This document shows, one piece after another, positions 54,937 through 64,000 of a stretch of DNA of 64,000 nt. The position numbers were made by a program, and so were the translations under genes. Every line of letters starts with the position of its first letter. Positions within the stretch are counted from its first letter, which is position 1. This stretch comes from Clostridia bacterium BRH_c25 (lineage in GTDB: Bacteria; Bacillota_A; Clostridia; Lutisporales; Lutisporaceae), in assembly GCA_001515955.1 (NCBI GenBank), contig LOES01000027.1:1-64000 (forward strand). Direction: 5' to 3'. The notes beneath the pieces are model-generated. The model ran no database searches. It was not told the DNA's origin and saw nothing but the letters and a program-made list of their open reading frames with translations.

Positions 54937-55170
54937 ATGAAGATATATACAGTTAGGCAAAAACAGGATAATATGCTTTGCCGTAAGTGTCTTTTAAATG
55001 TTGTGAAAGCACTAAGCCATTTAGGTGGAATAAAGTAAATTGACGTAAATCTTGAGAAAAAGAGCATCAAAATTGCCTATGACATTGAAAAATTGTCTCG
55101 GCAGATAATAGAGGACATAGTTAATGAGTCAATAATCAAAGGAAAGGTAAATAAGGAATTATTTCTATAG
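54937..55170 (+). pseudogene. HMA-like metal-binding protein gene with in-frame TAA
   Basis: 78 codons from ATG 54937 (AGAAGGG site) to 55170. The reading is MLCRKCLLNVVKALSHLGGI with a CxxC, then K, a TAA at 55036-55038, then IDVNLEKKSIKIAYDIEKLS. The match to the heavy-metal-associated fold continues past the TAA, so one stop interrupts an otherwise intact domain. TAA is not a selenocysteine or pyrrolysine codon, so this is probably a recent nonsense mutation or a sequencing error. It lies between csoR and copA. Confidence 0.7.
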
Positions 55171-55187
55171 AAAAAGGCGGTGAACTT

Positions 55188-57650
55188 ATGAAAAAAGAAG
55201 TATTGAATATAACAGGAATGACTTGCGCATCTTGTGCAAAAGCAATTGAAAAAGGAGTAGGCAAGGTAGCTGGAGTAAATGTTGCAAATGTTAATTTTGC
55301 GACTGAAAAGCTTACTGTAGAACTTGATGAAAGTAAAGCTGATATAGAAAAGGTGAAGGAAGCAGTAAAGGAAGCGGGGTACAATGCCCAGGAAAGCAAG
55401 GATGAGAGCATACGTGAGGTTATATTGCCAATTTCGGGAATGACCTGTGCATCTTGTGCAAAAACGATTGAGAAAGCAATAGGAAAGCTGCCCGGGATAA
55501 ATGAAGTCAGTGTAAACTTTGCTACAGAGAAGGCTAAGGTGGTATATGATTCTTCAAAGACCAGAATTTCCGAGATAAAGGATGCTGTATCCAAAGCCGG
55601 CTATAAGGCTTTAGAGATTGAAGCCAGAGAACAGGTGGACCATGAAAGGGAACGTAGAGACAAGGAAATGAAATCTCTGTGGAAAAGGTTTTTAGTCGCA
55701 TCTATATTTACAATACCTCTTCTCTATATTGCTATGGGACATATGTTAAAATTACCTCTGCCTGAATTTATTATGCCGGAGATGTATCCGATCAACTTCG
55801 GATTAATACAGCTTATATTGGCTATACCTGTGGTTATTTCAGGTTACAGGTTCTACACTGTGGGATTCAGCAGATTAATAAGGCGTGAGCCCAATATGGA
55901 TTCGCTGATTGCAATGGGTACAAGCGCAGCATTCTTATATGGTATATATGCTATAGTTCAAATTATCAATGGAAATATAGAATATGCTAATGATTTATAT
56001 TTTGAGACAGCGGGAGTAATCATAGCATTAATACTTTTAGGTAAATATCTTGAGGCAGTTACAAAGGGTAAAACCTCCGAAGCTATAAAAAAGCTAATGG
56101 GGCTTGCCCCTAAAACAGCGACAGTTATACATGAAGGGAAGGAAATGACTATCCCTATTGAAGAGGTTGAGGTTGGAGACATAATACTCGTAAAGCCGGG
56201 TGAAAAAATACCGGTGGATGGTGAAGTCGTGGATGGCAGAACTTCAGTTGATGAGTCAATGCTTACCGGTGAAAGTATTCCTGTGGAGAAAAACGCAGGA
56301 AGTAAAGTTATTGGGGCAAGTATCAATAAGAATGGTACGATAAAGTTTAAAGCAACAAAGGTAGGAAAAGATACAGCCCTTGCTCAGATAATAAAGCTTG
56401 TGGAAGACGCCCAGGGTTCAAAGGCACCTATAGCCAAGATGGCGGATATCATATCAGGCTACTTTGTTCCGGTAGTTATTGCTATTGCAGTTTTATCAGG
56501 TGCCGCATGGTATTTCGCAGGGATGTCTCCTATATTTGCAATTACCATATTTATAGCAGTTCTGGTTATAGCATGCCCATGCGCCCTAGGGTTGGCGACA
56601 CCTACTGCTATCATGGTCGGCACCGGAAAGGGAGCAGAATACGGTGTGCTGATAAAGGGCGGAGAAGCACTTGAAACTACTCATAAAATAAAAACCATCG
56701 TATTTGATAAAACCGGAACTATCACAGAAGGTAAACCTAAAGTAACTGATATAGTTACTACTGGAATTGTAAATGAAACTGAATTGTTAAAGTTGTCAGC
56801 TTCGGCAGAAAAAGGTTCAGAGCATCCATTGGGTGAAGCTATAGTTAATGGCGCAGAAGAGAAAAATATTGAATTGCTAAATGTCGAGAGTTTCTTTGAG
56901 GCTATACCAGGACATGGTATAGAGGTTGTAATTCAAGGAAGAAAAATGCTTTTAGGTAATAAAAAGCTTATGGATGATAGAAATATAGAAATCACACTTC
57001 AGGACGAATCAGACAAATTGGCGAGTGAAGGTAAAACACCAATGTATATCACAATAGATAATAAGCTGGCAGGCATAATAGCAGTTGCAGACGTTATGAA
57101 GTCGAGCAGCAAGAGAGCCATAGAGGTACTGCACAGTATGGGCATAGAGGTAGCAATGATTACCGGAGATAACAGAAGAACTGCAGAAGCAATAGCGAAA
57201 CAGGCAGGTATAGATAGGGTACTGGCTGAAGTACTTCCACAGGATAAGGCAAATGAAGTGAAAAAGCTTCAGGCAGAAGGTAAAAAAGTTGCAATGGTGG
57301 GTGACGGTATAAATGATGCTCCGGCTCTGGCTCAGGCAGATATAGGAATAGCAATAGGATCAGGGACTGACGTAGCAATGGAATCAGCGGACATAGTGCT
57401 TATGAGAAGCGACCTTATGGATGTGCCTACTGCTATACAGCTTAGCAAGAAAACTATAAGGAACATTAAACAGAATCTGTTCTGGGCTTTTGCATACAAT
57501 ACTGCAGGAATTCCGGTAGCAGCAGGTTTGCTTTATCTTTTCGGAGGTCCGAGACTTAATCCTATAATTGCGGCAGGTGCCATGGCGTTCAGCTCAGTAT
57601 CAGTTTTGATGAATGCTCTAAGGCTTAAAAGATTTAAGCCTTTGCATTGA
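55188..57650 (+). CDS. copA: copper-exporting P1B-type ATPase CopA
   Basis: 820 residues. Two N-terminal HMA domains with GMTCASCAK (Cys13/16 and Cys87/90), eight transmembrane helices, TGES phosphatase loop, CPC at 463-465 in the metal path, DKTGT with phosphorylated Asp507, SEHPLGEAI and [10 protein letters not shown]. It pumps Cu(I) out of the cytoplasm. RBS AAGGCGGTG. Central gene of the csoR operon. Confidence 0.97.
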   Translation: MKKEVLNITGMTCASCAKAIEKGVGKVAGVNVANVNFATEKLTVELDESKADIEKVKEAVKEAGYNAQESKDESIREVILPISGMTCASCAKTIEKAIGKLPGINEVSVNFATEKAKVVYDSSKTRISEIKDAVSKAGYKALEIEAREQVDHERERRDKEMKSLWKRFLVASIFTIPLLYIAMGHMLKLPLPEFIMPEMYPINFGLIQLILAIPVVISGYRFYTVGFSRLIRREPNMDSLIAMGTSAAFLYGIYAIVQIINGNIEYANDLYFETAGVIIALILLGKYLEAVTKGKTSEAIKKLMGLAPKTATVIHEGKEMTIPIEEVEVGDIILVKPGEKIPVDGEVVDGRTSVDESMLTGESIPVEKNAGSKVIGASINKNGTIKFKATKVGKDTALAQIIKLVEDAQGSKAPIAKMADIISGYFVPVVIAIAVLSGAAWYFAGMSPIFAITIFIAVLVIACPCALGLATPTAIMVGTGKGAEYGVLIKGGEALETTHKIKTIVFDKTGTITEGKPKVTDIVTTGIVNETELLKLSASAEKGSEHPLGEAIVNGAEEKNIELLNVESFFEAIPGHGIEVVIQGRKMLLGNKKLMDDRNIEITLQDESDKLASEGKTPMYITIDNKLAGIIAVADVMKSSSKRAIEVLHSMGIEVAMITGDNRRTAEAIAKQAGIDRVLAEVLPQDKANEVKKLQAEGKKVAMVGDGINDAPALAQADIGIAIGSGTDVAMESADIVLMRSDLMDVPTAIQLSKKTIRNIKQNLFWAFAYNTAGIPVAAGLLYLFGGPRLNPIIAAGAMAFSSVSVLMNALRLKRFKPLH

Positions 57651-57681
57651 TAAAAAAATGTTTAAGAAAGGGATGTTTAAT

Positions 57682-57891
57682 ATGACAAAGAAAATTTCTA
57701 TTGAAGGTATGACTTGCAGCCATTGCACAAACCATGTTGAGGAGGCACTTAAAGAAGTATGTGGTGTTAAATCGGTAAAGGTTGATCTTGCAGGAAAGTC
57801 TGCGACAGTGGAGCTGGCTCATGAAGTAGATGACGATAAACTTAAAGCAGCAGTAGCAGAAGCAGGATATGAAGCCACACGAATTGAATAA
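57682..57891 (+). CDS. copZ: copper chaperone CopZ
   Basis: 69 residues, a single HMA domain with GMTCSHCTNHV. The ATG at 57682 is preferred (AAAGGGA 9 bases before it). It delivers Cu(I) to CopA and CsoR. It lies 31 bases after copA and is followed by a hairpin. Confidence 0.92.
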   Translation: MTKKISIEGMTCSHCTNHVEEALKEVCGVKSVKVDLAGKSATVELAHEVDDDKLKAAVAEAGYEATRIE

Positions 57892-57896
57892 AGGTC

Positions 57897-57935
57897 AGGA
57901 TATGGGCGGCACAACAATTGCTGCCCATATCCTAT
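57897..57935 (+). terminator. hairpin after copZ, weak terminator
   Basis: AGGATATGGGC (57897-57907) and GCCCATATCCT (57923-57933) form an 11-bp perfect stem, but only ATAATAA follows. Partial read-through into the YHS gene is possible. Confidence 0.6.
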
Positions 57936-58093
57936 AATAACCAATAGTTTCCTGTTTATAGATTATTTCTTGATATTATGATTTAAGAGCTTTCTCCACA
58001 GGAACTTCATATCGGTTTGATAAAATTAAGCTGCGGTAGAAAGCAATATATTAGTAAAAGCTATAAAAGTAAATGTATAGGAGGTATTAATAT

Positions 58094-58399
58094 ATGGACT
58101 ATATTATTGAAAACTGGTGGTATATACTCTTGCTTGTCGGATTTGGATATATGATGTTCAGGGGAGGCGGCTGCTGCGGTGGTGGACATGCTCATGGCGG
58201 ACATGATCATAGCGGGCATAATGGTGGTAATGGGCAGTATGGTTCCGGTCAAATGAACAATCAAGTTGACATGGTTCTTGATCCCGAGTGTGGCATGTAT
58301 TTAGACTTCGAAAATGCAATAAAGCAAAACATAAATGGGCAGACATATTATTTTTGCAGTGAGAATTGCAGGAACAGTTTTGTGAGAAAGCATCAATAA
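58094..58399 (+). CDS. membrane-anchored YHS-domain protein
   Basis: 101 residues. One transmembrane helix (about 7-21), then a Gly/His/Cys-rich stretch (GGGCCGGGHAHGGHDHSGH), then a YHS domain: DPECGMYLDFENAI and YYFCSENCRNSF. YHS domains bind transition metals and occur in copper-exporting systems. It may take up Cu(I) at the membrane. The RBS AGGAGGT precedes ATG 58094. Confidence 0.85.
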   Translation: MDYIIENWWYILLLVGFGYMMFRGGGCCGGGHAHGGHDHSGHNGGNGQYGSGQMNNQVDMVLDPECGMYLDFENAIKQNINGQTYYFCSENCRNSFVRKHQ

Positions 58400-58450
58400 T
58401 TTTAGAGATAGAGTTTGATTGATAATTAAGGCGGCAGAGGTGACTTGAAA

Positions 58451-60766
58451 GTGAAAGAAACAAAAAATCCGGGAAATAAAATTACCACATTACTCAGTAT
58501 TTTCTTTATATCTGTTTCGTTGTTTATTTACCAGGTAGTATTAACCAGGCTGTACTCAGTAGTTTTTTCGTATCACTACGTATTTCTGATTACTTCATTG
58601 GCTATTTTGGGTCTTGGGATAGGTAGTATTTTGGCATACAAGCTAAGGAAAAAAGTTAAAAAGGTTAGCCCCAAGGAAAAGGCATCAAAACAATCATTGA
58701 ATCAAGAAGATATTAAAGAGCAAGTAGTTAAAGGTTCAATTATTCTTGCAGCAAGCTATATTATAGTTTTTGCTTTAAATTATCTGCTGCCTAATGTAAG
58801 CAGCCTTCTTATATACATTATCTTGGGCACTATACCATTCCTTATAGGGGGATATTTATATTCCATACTATTTACGGAGTTTTCTGGTATCAGCGGAAAG
58901 CTGTACTTTGCAGATCTGATTGGTTCCGGGGCCGGAAGTGTAGTGGTTCTTTCACTTCTTAATAATGCAGGGATGTTCAGAACGGTTGTAGCTCTAAGTA
59001 TCATAGCTTTAGTGACTGCTCTGATTTTACCCGCGACCAATATAAAAATCAGGGTTTTGGGGTATGTTCTGCCACTTATTCTTATTGCAGGCTTTTTATT
59101 ACCCGAACAATATATAAGCTCTATTGAGAAAAACTTTAATGGTATATTGAACAATCCTAAAAAAACTATCGGAAGGTTGGAAGAGTCCGGTATGTCTCCT
59201 AGAATAGTATTTTCCAAATGGAATGCTTTCTCACGTACCGATGTTATAGAAATTACTGAAGAGCCTGATGAAATGATATTGACTATAGACGGAGCAGCTA
59301 ATGCTCCAATGTATAAATTTGATGGGGATATTGAAAGCCTTGAAAAGTTTAAGACAGACAGCGGATTTCTTCCCTTTACTGTGGGTAATAGTAGTAAAAC
59401 ACTGCTAATTGGACCAGGTGGAGGCCGTGATGTTCTATACGCCCTTGCAGGGGGAAGCAAGGACATAACAGCAGTAGAAATCAACACAGCCAGCATTGAT
59501 GCGGTTAAAGCTTTTGGAGAGTATAACGGTAATATTTATAACAGGCCTGAAGTGAAAGTGTATGGAGAAGATGGAAGAAGCTTTGTCAGAAGATCCAAAG
59601 ATAAATATGACTTGATATTTTTGTCCCTTGTTATGACAAATGCATCTCAGGGGATGGGCTATGCTTTATCTGAGAATTATATATACACTGTTGAGGCAAT
59701 GGGAGATTACCTTGACCATCTAAACGATAACGGAAAGATAGCTTTTCTGGTTCACGATGAGGAAGATCTCAGCAAGATGGTGGCAACTGCCATACAAGCG
59801 TTAGAGTATGAAGGTATACCGGAAAAGGATGCTCCAAAATATATTTCTGTATTTACTAAATACATGCCGCAGGAACATGGTGGAGCACAATTGCATAATC
59901 CGATTGTAATTATTAAAAATGAACCCTTTAGTGAAGCAGAAAGCATAAAACTGGTTGAAACAGCGGAGAAAAACGGCAGTGTACCTTTATATACACCTTT
60001 GGTTTATGAACAGGGGGTGCTGAGTCATATTAAAGAAGCACATATATCATTGGCAGATTACCTTGAGGGTGCCAGGACCAATGTGACTCCTGCTACAGAT
60101 AACAGTCCTTACTTCTATAACTTTGGCAAAGGTATTCCAGTAACATTGGTGTTTATTCTATTGGCAGTGATAATTGGAAGTATAGTATTGTTTGCACCAT
60201 TTGCTATCAAGGTAGGGAATTTCAAGCCTACTATGTACTTCAGTCTGCTTGGTATAGGCTTCATGATGATAGAGATTCCGTTGATACAAAAATTTATATT
60301 ATATCTTGGACATCCGTCATTAGCTTTTACGTATGTACTGGCAGCCCTTTTGGTTGGATGTGGCCTGGGTGGGTATTTGAGCAGTAACAAATTGTTCAAT
60401 AGAACTTTAAAAGCTTTTTATCTACCGCCTGTTATGGTGGCCATAGTAAATATTATTTTACTGCTGTCTCTCGGAATTGTATTACAAAGTACATCAACTT
60501 TTAACATCACAGGCAGGATTATTGTTGCAGCTCTTATCGTGCTGCTTCAGGGATTTTTTATGGGAATGCCTTTCCCAAGAGGGCTTAAACTGATAGGTGA
60601 AAGCGGAAAGAATGATATAGTACCGGTAATGTGGGGCGTAAACGGAGTAACATCTGTAATCGGCTCTGTTCTATCCATTATTTTATCTATGTCGGTTGGA
60701 TTTACAGGTGCATTGATAGCAGGAGCTGTGGTCTACTTAATTGTCAGCTTGTTTAAAAATTTATAG
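58451..60766 (+). CDS. membrane-embedded spermidine synthase-like protein
   Basis: 771 residues from GTG 58451, 7 bases after AGAGGTGA; a TTG at 58445 is too close to that site. N-terminal transmembrane helices (about 20-220) are followed by a spermidine-synthase-like Rossmann domain with LLIGPGGGRDVLYAL and a further set of helices at the C terminus (about 560-770). The SAM-binding loop is kept, but aminopropyl transfer is not assured. In some bacteria such fusions accompany metal or sulfur clusters. The place in the copper cluster suggests a role in metal handling, which is inferred. Confidence 0.75.
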   Translation: MKETKNPGNKITTLLSIFFISVSLFIYQVVLTRLYSVVFSYHYVFLITSLAILGLGIGSILAYKLRKKVKKVSPKEKASKQSLNQEDIKEQVVKGSIILAASYIIVFALNYLLPNVSSLLIYIILGTIPFLIGGYLYSILFTEFSGISGKLYFADLIGSGAGSVVVLSLLNNAGMFRTVVALSIIALVTALILPATNIKIRVLGYVLPLILIAGFLLPEQYISSIEKNFNGILNNPKKTIGRLEESGMSPRIVFSKWNAFSRTDVIEITEEPDEMILTIDGAANAPMYKFDGDIESLEKFKTDSGFLPFTVGNSSKTLLIGPGGGRDVLYALAGGSKDITAVEINTASIDAVKAFGEYNGNIYNRPEVKVYGEDGRSFVRRSKDKYDLIFLSLVMTNASQGMGYALSENYIYTVEAMGDYLDHLNDNGKIAFLVHDEEDLSKMVATAIQALEYEGIPEKDAPKYISVFTKYMPQEHGGAQLHNPIVIIKNEPFSEAESIKLVETAEKNGSVPLYTPLVYEQGVLSHIKEAHISLADYLEGARTNVTPATDNSPYFYNFGKGIPVTLVFILLAVIIGSIVLFAPFAIKVGNFKPTMYFSLLGIGFMMIEIPLIQKFILYLGHPSLAFTYVLAALLVGCGLGGYLSSNKLFNRTLKAFYLPPVMVAIVNIILLLSLGIVLQSTSTFNITGRIIVAALIVLLQGFFMGMPFPRGLKLIGESGKNDIVPVMWGVNGVTSVIGSVLSIILSMSVGFTGALIAGAVVYLIVSLFKNL

Positions 60767-60802
60767 ATGCAAAAAAATTGAGGAAAGAAAGGGGGAGATT
60801 TA

Positions 60803-60949
60803 ATGGGTTGCTGTAGTGGAGGTAATCACGGAAACAATCATGAACACCACAATAATGATGGCAGCGGGAACAGTAATTCTGGTGCAAGAATGGCTATCAT
60901 TATTGGAGTGTTAATACTGGGTGGATTAGCATTATATTTTATTAGGTAA
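60803..60949 (+). CDS. small Cys/His-rich membrane peptide, 48 residues
   Basis: Starts ATG 60803 after AAGGGGGAG and reads MGCCSGGNHGNNHEHHNNDG, then an Asn/Gly/Ser linker and one helix, MAIIIGVLILGGLALYFI. A CC pair and six histidine/asparagine-rich positions resemble the tail of the YHS protein upstream, so it is probably a metal-binding membrane peptide. No family is known to me. Confidence 0.7.
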   Translation: MGCCSGGNHGNNHEHHNNDGSGNSNSGARMAIIIGVLILGGLALYFIR

Positions 60950-61073
60950 CAGGACAGATATGATATAAATATGAGGCATTGGCAGGAAGAGATCAGTAGG
61001 TGTAATATTCTACATCTTCCTGTCACTATGCATCAATATATGAATTATTTACACCTGTAGAGAGGGGTATGCA

Positions 61074-61916
61074 ATGAAAATTTTGTTTCATGTATTCGGC
61101 ATTCCGGTTCACTTTTTCGGTGTTATGATTGCCTTAGGCATATTAGCCGGTATAGTAGCCGCTTATTTTGAGGTCAAAAGAAAAAAGCTTGACGTTGATA
61201 AAATGTTTGATCTTGTTTTATATTCGGCAATTTCTGCAGTGATTACTGCAAGGCTATTCTATATTCTCTTTTACGATTTGTCCTACTACATTAAAAATCC
61301 TGCGGACATTATTAAAATCTATGAAGGGGGCTTATCGATACATGGAGCGCTGCTGGGCGCCATTACTTTTGCAGTGTTCTACATCAGAAAACATAAATTA
61401 AGCTTCTTTAAATATGCAGATGCCTTAGCACCGGGAATTATTCTAGGACAGGGCATAGGCAGAGTTGGCTGTGATGTATTCGGCAAGGCAATGACTGTTC
61501 CTTATGCTTGGGGTATTGAGCACCAGGGACAGCTGCTGCATCCTGCTCAGGTATATGAATTCCTTCTGAATTATCTGGTTTTTTTCATTTTATGGAGAAA
61601 GCGCAAAAGCATCCGGTATGATGGACAGCTATTTGTTTGGTATATAATATTGTTTTCAATAAATAGAAGTGTAGTTGAGCTATTCAGGTATAATCCTTCG
61701 GTGGCAGGCTGGTTCTCGATATCCCACTTATTAAGCTTGGTATTCATAGTGGGAGCGATTTTGTTGATGTTTGTTATTAGAAAGAAAAGAATTGATATAA
61801 ATGACTTAAACAAAGAGAGCAAATCAGTTCATGTCATGGACTGGATAAAGGATATACTGATTACACTTGTACTGGTAGTAGTGTCTCTGTTAGTTTTTTA
61901 TACGGTTCAAGCTTAA
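61074..61916 (+). CDS. lgt: prolipoprotein diacylglyceryl transferase family protein, divergent
   Basis: 280 residues, seven hydrophobic segments. YEGGLSIHGALLGAI and LHPAQVYEFLLN match Lgt. The Lgt signature region reads GQGIGRVGCDVFGKAM, where housekeeping Lgt has RIGNFLNGE, so it is likely a paralogue. It would attach diacylglycerol to lipobox cysteines, perhaps of a protein in this metal cluster. A terminator lies about 240 bases downstream. RBS AGAGGGGT. Confidence 0.8.
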   Translation: MKILFHVFGIPVHFFGVMIALGILAGIVAAYFEVKRKKLDVDKMFDLVLYSAISAVITARLFYILFYDLSYYIKNPADIIKIYEGGLSIHGALLGAITFAVFYIRKHKLSFFKYADALAPGIILGQGIGRVGCDVFGKAMTVPYAWGIEHQGQLLHPAQVYEFLLNYLVFFILWRKRKSIRYDGQLFVWYIILFSINRSVVELFRYNPSVAGWFSISHLLSLVFIVGAILLMFVIRKKRIDINDLNKESKSVHVMDWIKDILITLVLVVVSLLVFYTVQA

Positions 61917-62157
61917 GGTTGTTTTTCAAGTGACTATTATATTTGAATATTTGTAGATAATCTTCATAAAATCTGCATAATAAAGTAGTACTATAGGAAC
62001 AGTGGGATACCCTGCAACACAAAAAGCACCAGGTGGTATTGCAACTGCGCGACAGAATTGTATAATTTGCTCACCCAAGTAAAGTATAAATGAAGAAATG
62101 CAGTATTATGATTTTGAAATATTATTGTAGCCGTACAGTTGCATAAATATCTGGTGT
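61917..62157 (+). other. intergenic stretch with an unassigned foldable segment
   Basis: No gene is seen. Around 62004-62042 ATACC (62007-62011) can pair with GGTAT (62035-62039), with an inner GCACC/GGTG. It matches no riboswitch consensus that I know. The downstream part is AT-rich. Confidence 0.3.
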
Positions 62158-62201
62158 TCAAAGTGTTAGCGAGTAAATCCTTAACACTTTGATGTTTTTT
62201 T
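62158..62201 (+). terminator. strong rho-independent terminator
   Basis: TCAAAGTGTTA (62158-62168) and TAACACTTTGA (62182-62192) form an 11-bp perfect stem, then TGTTTTTTT. The arm words are close to the type B stems. Confidence 0.85.
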
Positions 62202-62212
62202 GACCATTTTAA

Positions 62213-62422
62213 ATATACATCATTCCCCTAATAGTATTTGTTGTATCCTATTTATTTATATCCAGCAGTCTTGTTGTCACGGATATAATCAAAAACCTTG
62301 AACTGGCAGCATTGGCTGGAGCTTTTGTTATAATGGCGGCATGTTATTGCGCACTGAAGTTTCTCTGCAAAAAATTTTTGGAAATCGGAAGATTTGAGCT
62401 ACGGTTAGAAAGATATCAGTAA
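62213..62422 (+). pseudogene. C-terminal relic of a membrane protein
   Basis: An open frame from a stop at 62210 to TAA 62422 reads FVVSYLFISSSLVVTDIIKN, LELAALAGAFVIMAACYCAL and KFLCKKFLEIGRFELRLERYQ. There is no ATG/GTG/TTG in a suitable place. Two hydrophobic segments and a polar tail look like the end of a polytopic membrane protein. I do not recognise the family. Confidence 0.45.
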
Positions 62423-62458
62423 TAATAAGTTGTCCGAAAAAAGAAACGGAGTGATAAG

Positions 62459-63778
62459 ATGAGTAGAAGAGCACTTTCATTTAAAGGCGGTGTTCATCCC
62501 GACTGCAGCAAAGATATGACACAGGATCTAAAAATCAGGAAGGCTGAAATTCCTTCTATTATTGAGATTCCATTAGTTCAGCATATCGGTGCGCCTGCAC
62601 ATTCCCTGGTAAATATTGGTGATCAGGTGAAAGCAGGGCAGAAGATTGGTGCTTGTGCTGGACATATTTCGGCTAATATCCATTCCAGTGTGTCAGGCAA
62701 AGTTCTGGCAGTTGAGCCTCGGCTGCAGGCAGCTGGAATGATACCTACAGTAGTGATTGAAAATGACGGTAAGGATGAATGGGATCCAGGTATTAAAGAA
62801 AATGAGTACATTGAAAACCTTACAGCAGTTGAAATAATTGAAATTATTAAAGAGGCAGGTGTTGTAGGCATGGGAGGTGCAACATTCCCCACCCATGTAA
62901 AGCTGAACCCTCCTAAAGAACATAAGATTGACAGATTAATAATAAACGGCGCAGAATGCGAACCGTATCTTACATCGGATTATCGCTTCATGGTAGAAAT
63001 GCCTGAGCATGTAGTGAATGGAACAAAAGCACTGATGAAGGCCCTAGGTGTAAAAAAAGCTGATATAGGGATAGAGGATAATAAGCCTGAAGCTATCAGG
63101 GCTGTCCAAGGTGCATGCAGTAAGGAGAATGATATTGAAGTTGCTGTTTTAAAGACCAAATACCCTCAAGGCGGAGAAAAACAGTTGATTAAAGCTGTAA
63201 CCGGAAGAGAGGTCCCATCAGGACAATTGCCTTCTGCCGTGGGATGTGTAGTTATCAATGCAGGTACAGCATCAGCTATTTACAAAGCTGTTAATTATGG
63301 TGTGCCTCTGATAGAGAGAGTTGTCACAGTTACAGGTAAAGGTGTTAAGAATCCAGGTAATTTACTTGTGAGAATCGGGACACCTTTCAGGGAAGTCATT
63401 GAACAATGCGGCGGATTGGTTGAAGGGTGCACCAAAATAATAAGCGGCGGACCCATGATGGGGATTGCGCAATATTCTGCAGATATTTCAGTAATAAAGG
63501 GAACTTCGGGTATTCTTGCTCTAGTGGAAGAGAATACTGCTTTAACGAAGGAATATCCCTGCATAAAATGTGCACGCTGTATTGATGCATGTCCTATCGG
63601 ACTTATGCCGTTAAAAATTGTGCAAGGCGTACAGAATGCAAATCTGGACGAGGCTATTGAAGCAAACATAATGGACTGTATTGAGTGCGGAGGCTGCACA
63701 TTCATATGTCCTGCAAAAAGGCCTCTCCTGCAATATATACGTATCGGCAAAATTAAGGTGCGTTCAAGAAAAAGCTAA
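62459..63778 (+). CDS. rnfC: electron transport complex subunit RnfC
   Basis: 439 residues. The N-terminal part begins SFKGGVHPDCSKDMT, followed by the NADH/FMN-binding-like region (GVVGMGGATFPTHVK, NGAECEPYLT, KYPQGGEKQL) and two 4Fe-4S ferredoxin motifs (CIKCARCIDACPIG and CIECGGCTFICPAKRPL). RnfC is the peripheral cytoplasmic subunit of the Rnf complex that couples ferredoxin oxidation to NAD+ reduction and ion pumping. It starts the operon; rnfD follows after 17 bases. Confidence 0.96.
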   Translation: MSRRALSFKGGVHPDCSKDMTQDLKIRKAEIPSIIEIPLVQHIGAPAHSLVNIGDQVKAGQKIGACAGHISANIHSSVSGKVLAVEPRLQAAGMIPTVVIENDGKDEWDPGIKENEYIENLTAVEIIEIIKEAGVVGMGGATFPTHVKLNPPKEHKIDRLIINGAECEPYLTSDYRFMVEMPEHVVNGTKALMKALGVKKADIGIEDNKPEAIRAVQGACSKENDIEVAVLKTKYPQGGEKQLIKAVTGREVPSGQLPSAVGCVVINAGTASAIYKAVNYGVPLIERVVTVTGKGVKNPGNLLVRIGTPFREVIEQCGGLVEGCTKIISGGPMMGIAQYSADISVIKGTSGILALVEENTALTKEYPCIKCARCIDACPIGLMPLKIVQGVQNANLDEAIEANIMDCIECGGCTFICPAKRPLLQYIRIGKIKVRSRKS

Positions 63779-63795
63779 TTTCAGGGGGTGTAGAA

Positions 63796-64000
63796 TTGAA
63801 TAATTTAAGAGTTGCGTCATCACCTCATATATCTCATGATGACAATATACCAAAGATTATGTATAAAGTAGTTTTAGCATTAGTTCCGGCTGCACTGGCG
63901 GGAATAATATTTTTCGGCATCAGGGCAGCTCTCATTTACACAGTTAGTATACTAACCAGTGTTATAACAGAGTATTTATTCATGAAAATCAGAAAAAAGC
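63796..64000 (+). CDS. rnfD: electron transport complex subunit RnfD (partial, cut by window end)
   Basis: 68 codons are visible. TTG 63796, 5 bases after CAGGGGGTG, gives MNNLRVASSPHISHDDNIPK and IMYKVVLALVPAALAGIIFF. The SSPHI-x-x-D-D-x-IPKIM start and following helices are typical of RnfD, an integral membrane flavoprotein of Rnf. The covalent FMN site lies beyond the window. Confidence 0.9.
   Translation, partial: MNNLRVASSPHISHDDNIPKIMYKVVLALVPAALAGIIFFGIRAALIYTVSILTSVITEYLFMKIRKK

Noticed and set aside
55036..55038. In-frame stop as a recoding event (selenocysteine or pyrrolysine)
   Set aside because: The codon is TAA, which is not used for either residue. No downstream structure was evident.
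61985..62100. Riboswitch before rnfC
   Set aside because: I compared it mentally with cobalamin, TPP, FMN, SAM and c-di-GMP consensus elements and none fits, so it is kept only as an unassigned segment.

Overview
The window is an AT-rich chromosomal segment from a strictly anaerobic, endospore-forming Firmicute of the class Clostridia. The evidence is the tig-clpP-clpX-lonB-lon-engB order, a LonB-type sporulation protease, a CotF-like spore coat fragment, a GlgC/GlgD pair, an Rnf complex, 2-hydroxyacyl-CoA dehydratase-type proteins and AGGAGG ribosome sites throughout. I cannot name the species from sequence alone. All family calls come from reading motifs, without database searches.

Layout. 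0.4-2.8 kb: a DUF2500 protein, an FtsJ-like methyltransferase and an LD-carboxypeptidase. 3-13.8 kb: the proteostasis block (trigger factor, ClpP, ClpX, a tautomerase, LonB, Lon, EngB) followed by small membrane proteins. 13.8-16.5 kb: a disturbed zone with the relic 3' end of a cca gene, a DUF3231 gene, nested repeats and a complete cca-like gene on the minus strand. 16.7-28 kb: an UppS-like prenyltransferase, a ThiF-like E1, a beta-propeller lipoprotein beside a calcium-binding protein (the pair lies between two 206-bp direct repeats), a MocR regulator, an HD-GYP protein, a dehydratase activase, a PerR-like regulator and a LysM protein. 28-38.9 kb: a CapA-like lipoprotein and the glycogen cluster glgB-glgC-glgD-glgP-amylase. 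38.9-40.6 kb: an orphan adenine methyltransferase resembling the Clostridioides difficile sporulation-linked enzyme CamA. 41-53 kb: PrsW, two dehydratase D-like proteins, a split chromate transporter, 5-formyl-THF cyclo-ligase, a CheY-like regulator, an ABC exporter and a class B PBP. 53.5-61.9 kb: a copper-handling cluster (SHOCT protein, glutaredoxin, CsoR with operator, broken HMA gene, CopA, CopZ, YHS protein, membrane-bound spermidine-synthase-like protein, tiny Cys/His protein, Lgt paralogue). 62.4-64 kb: start of the rnf operon (rnfC, partial rnfD).

The least expected content is between the genes. At least eleven intergenic sites carry short two-hairpin elements. They fall into three stem families that share one spacer, consensus close to ACATCAAGGAAA. 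One copy has a second family inserted in it, with the uninterrupted version elsewhere in the window, so these elements have moved. Several copies end in ATATAGGAGG directly before a start codon, and the stems show compensatory base changes, so they are probably transcribed as structured 5' leaders. A separate 206-bp MITE-like family bounded by GAACGGGTAACACGG occurs three times. One of those copies carries a nested 102-bp palindromic repeat.

Functionally, the glycogen genes form a synthesis-and-breakdown unit. The copper genes form a CsoR-controlled efflux and chaperone island. The protease block is ordinary core housekeeping.
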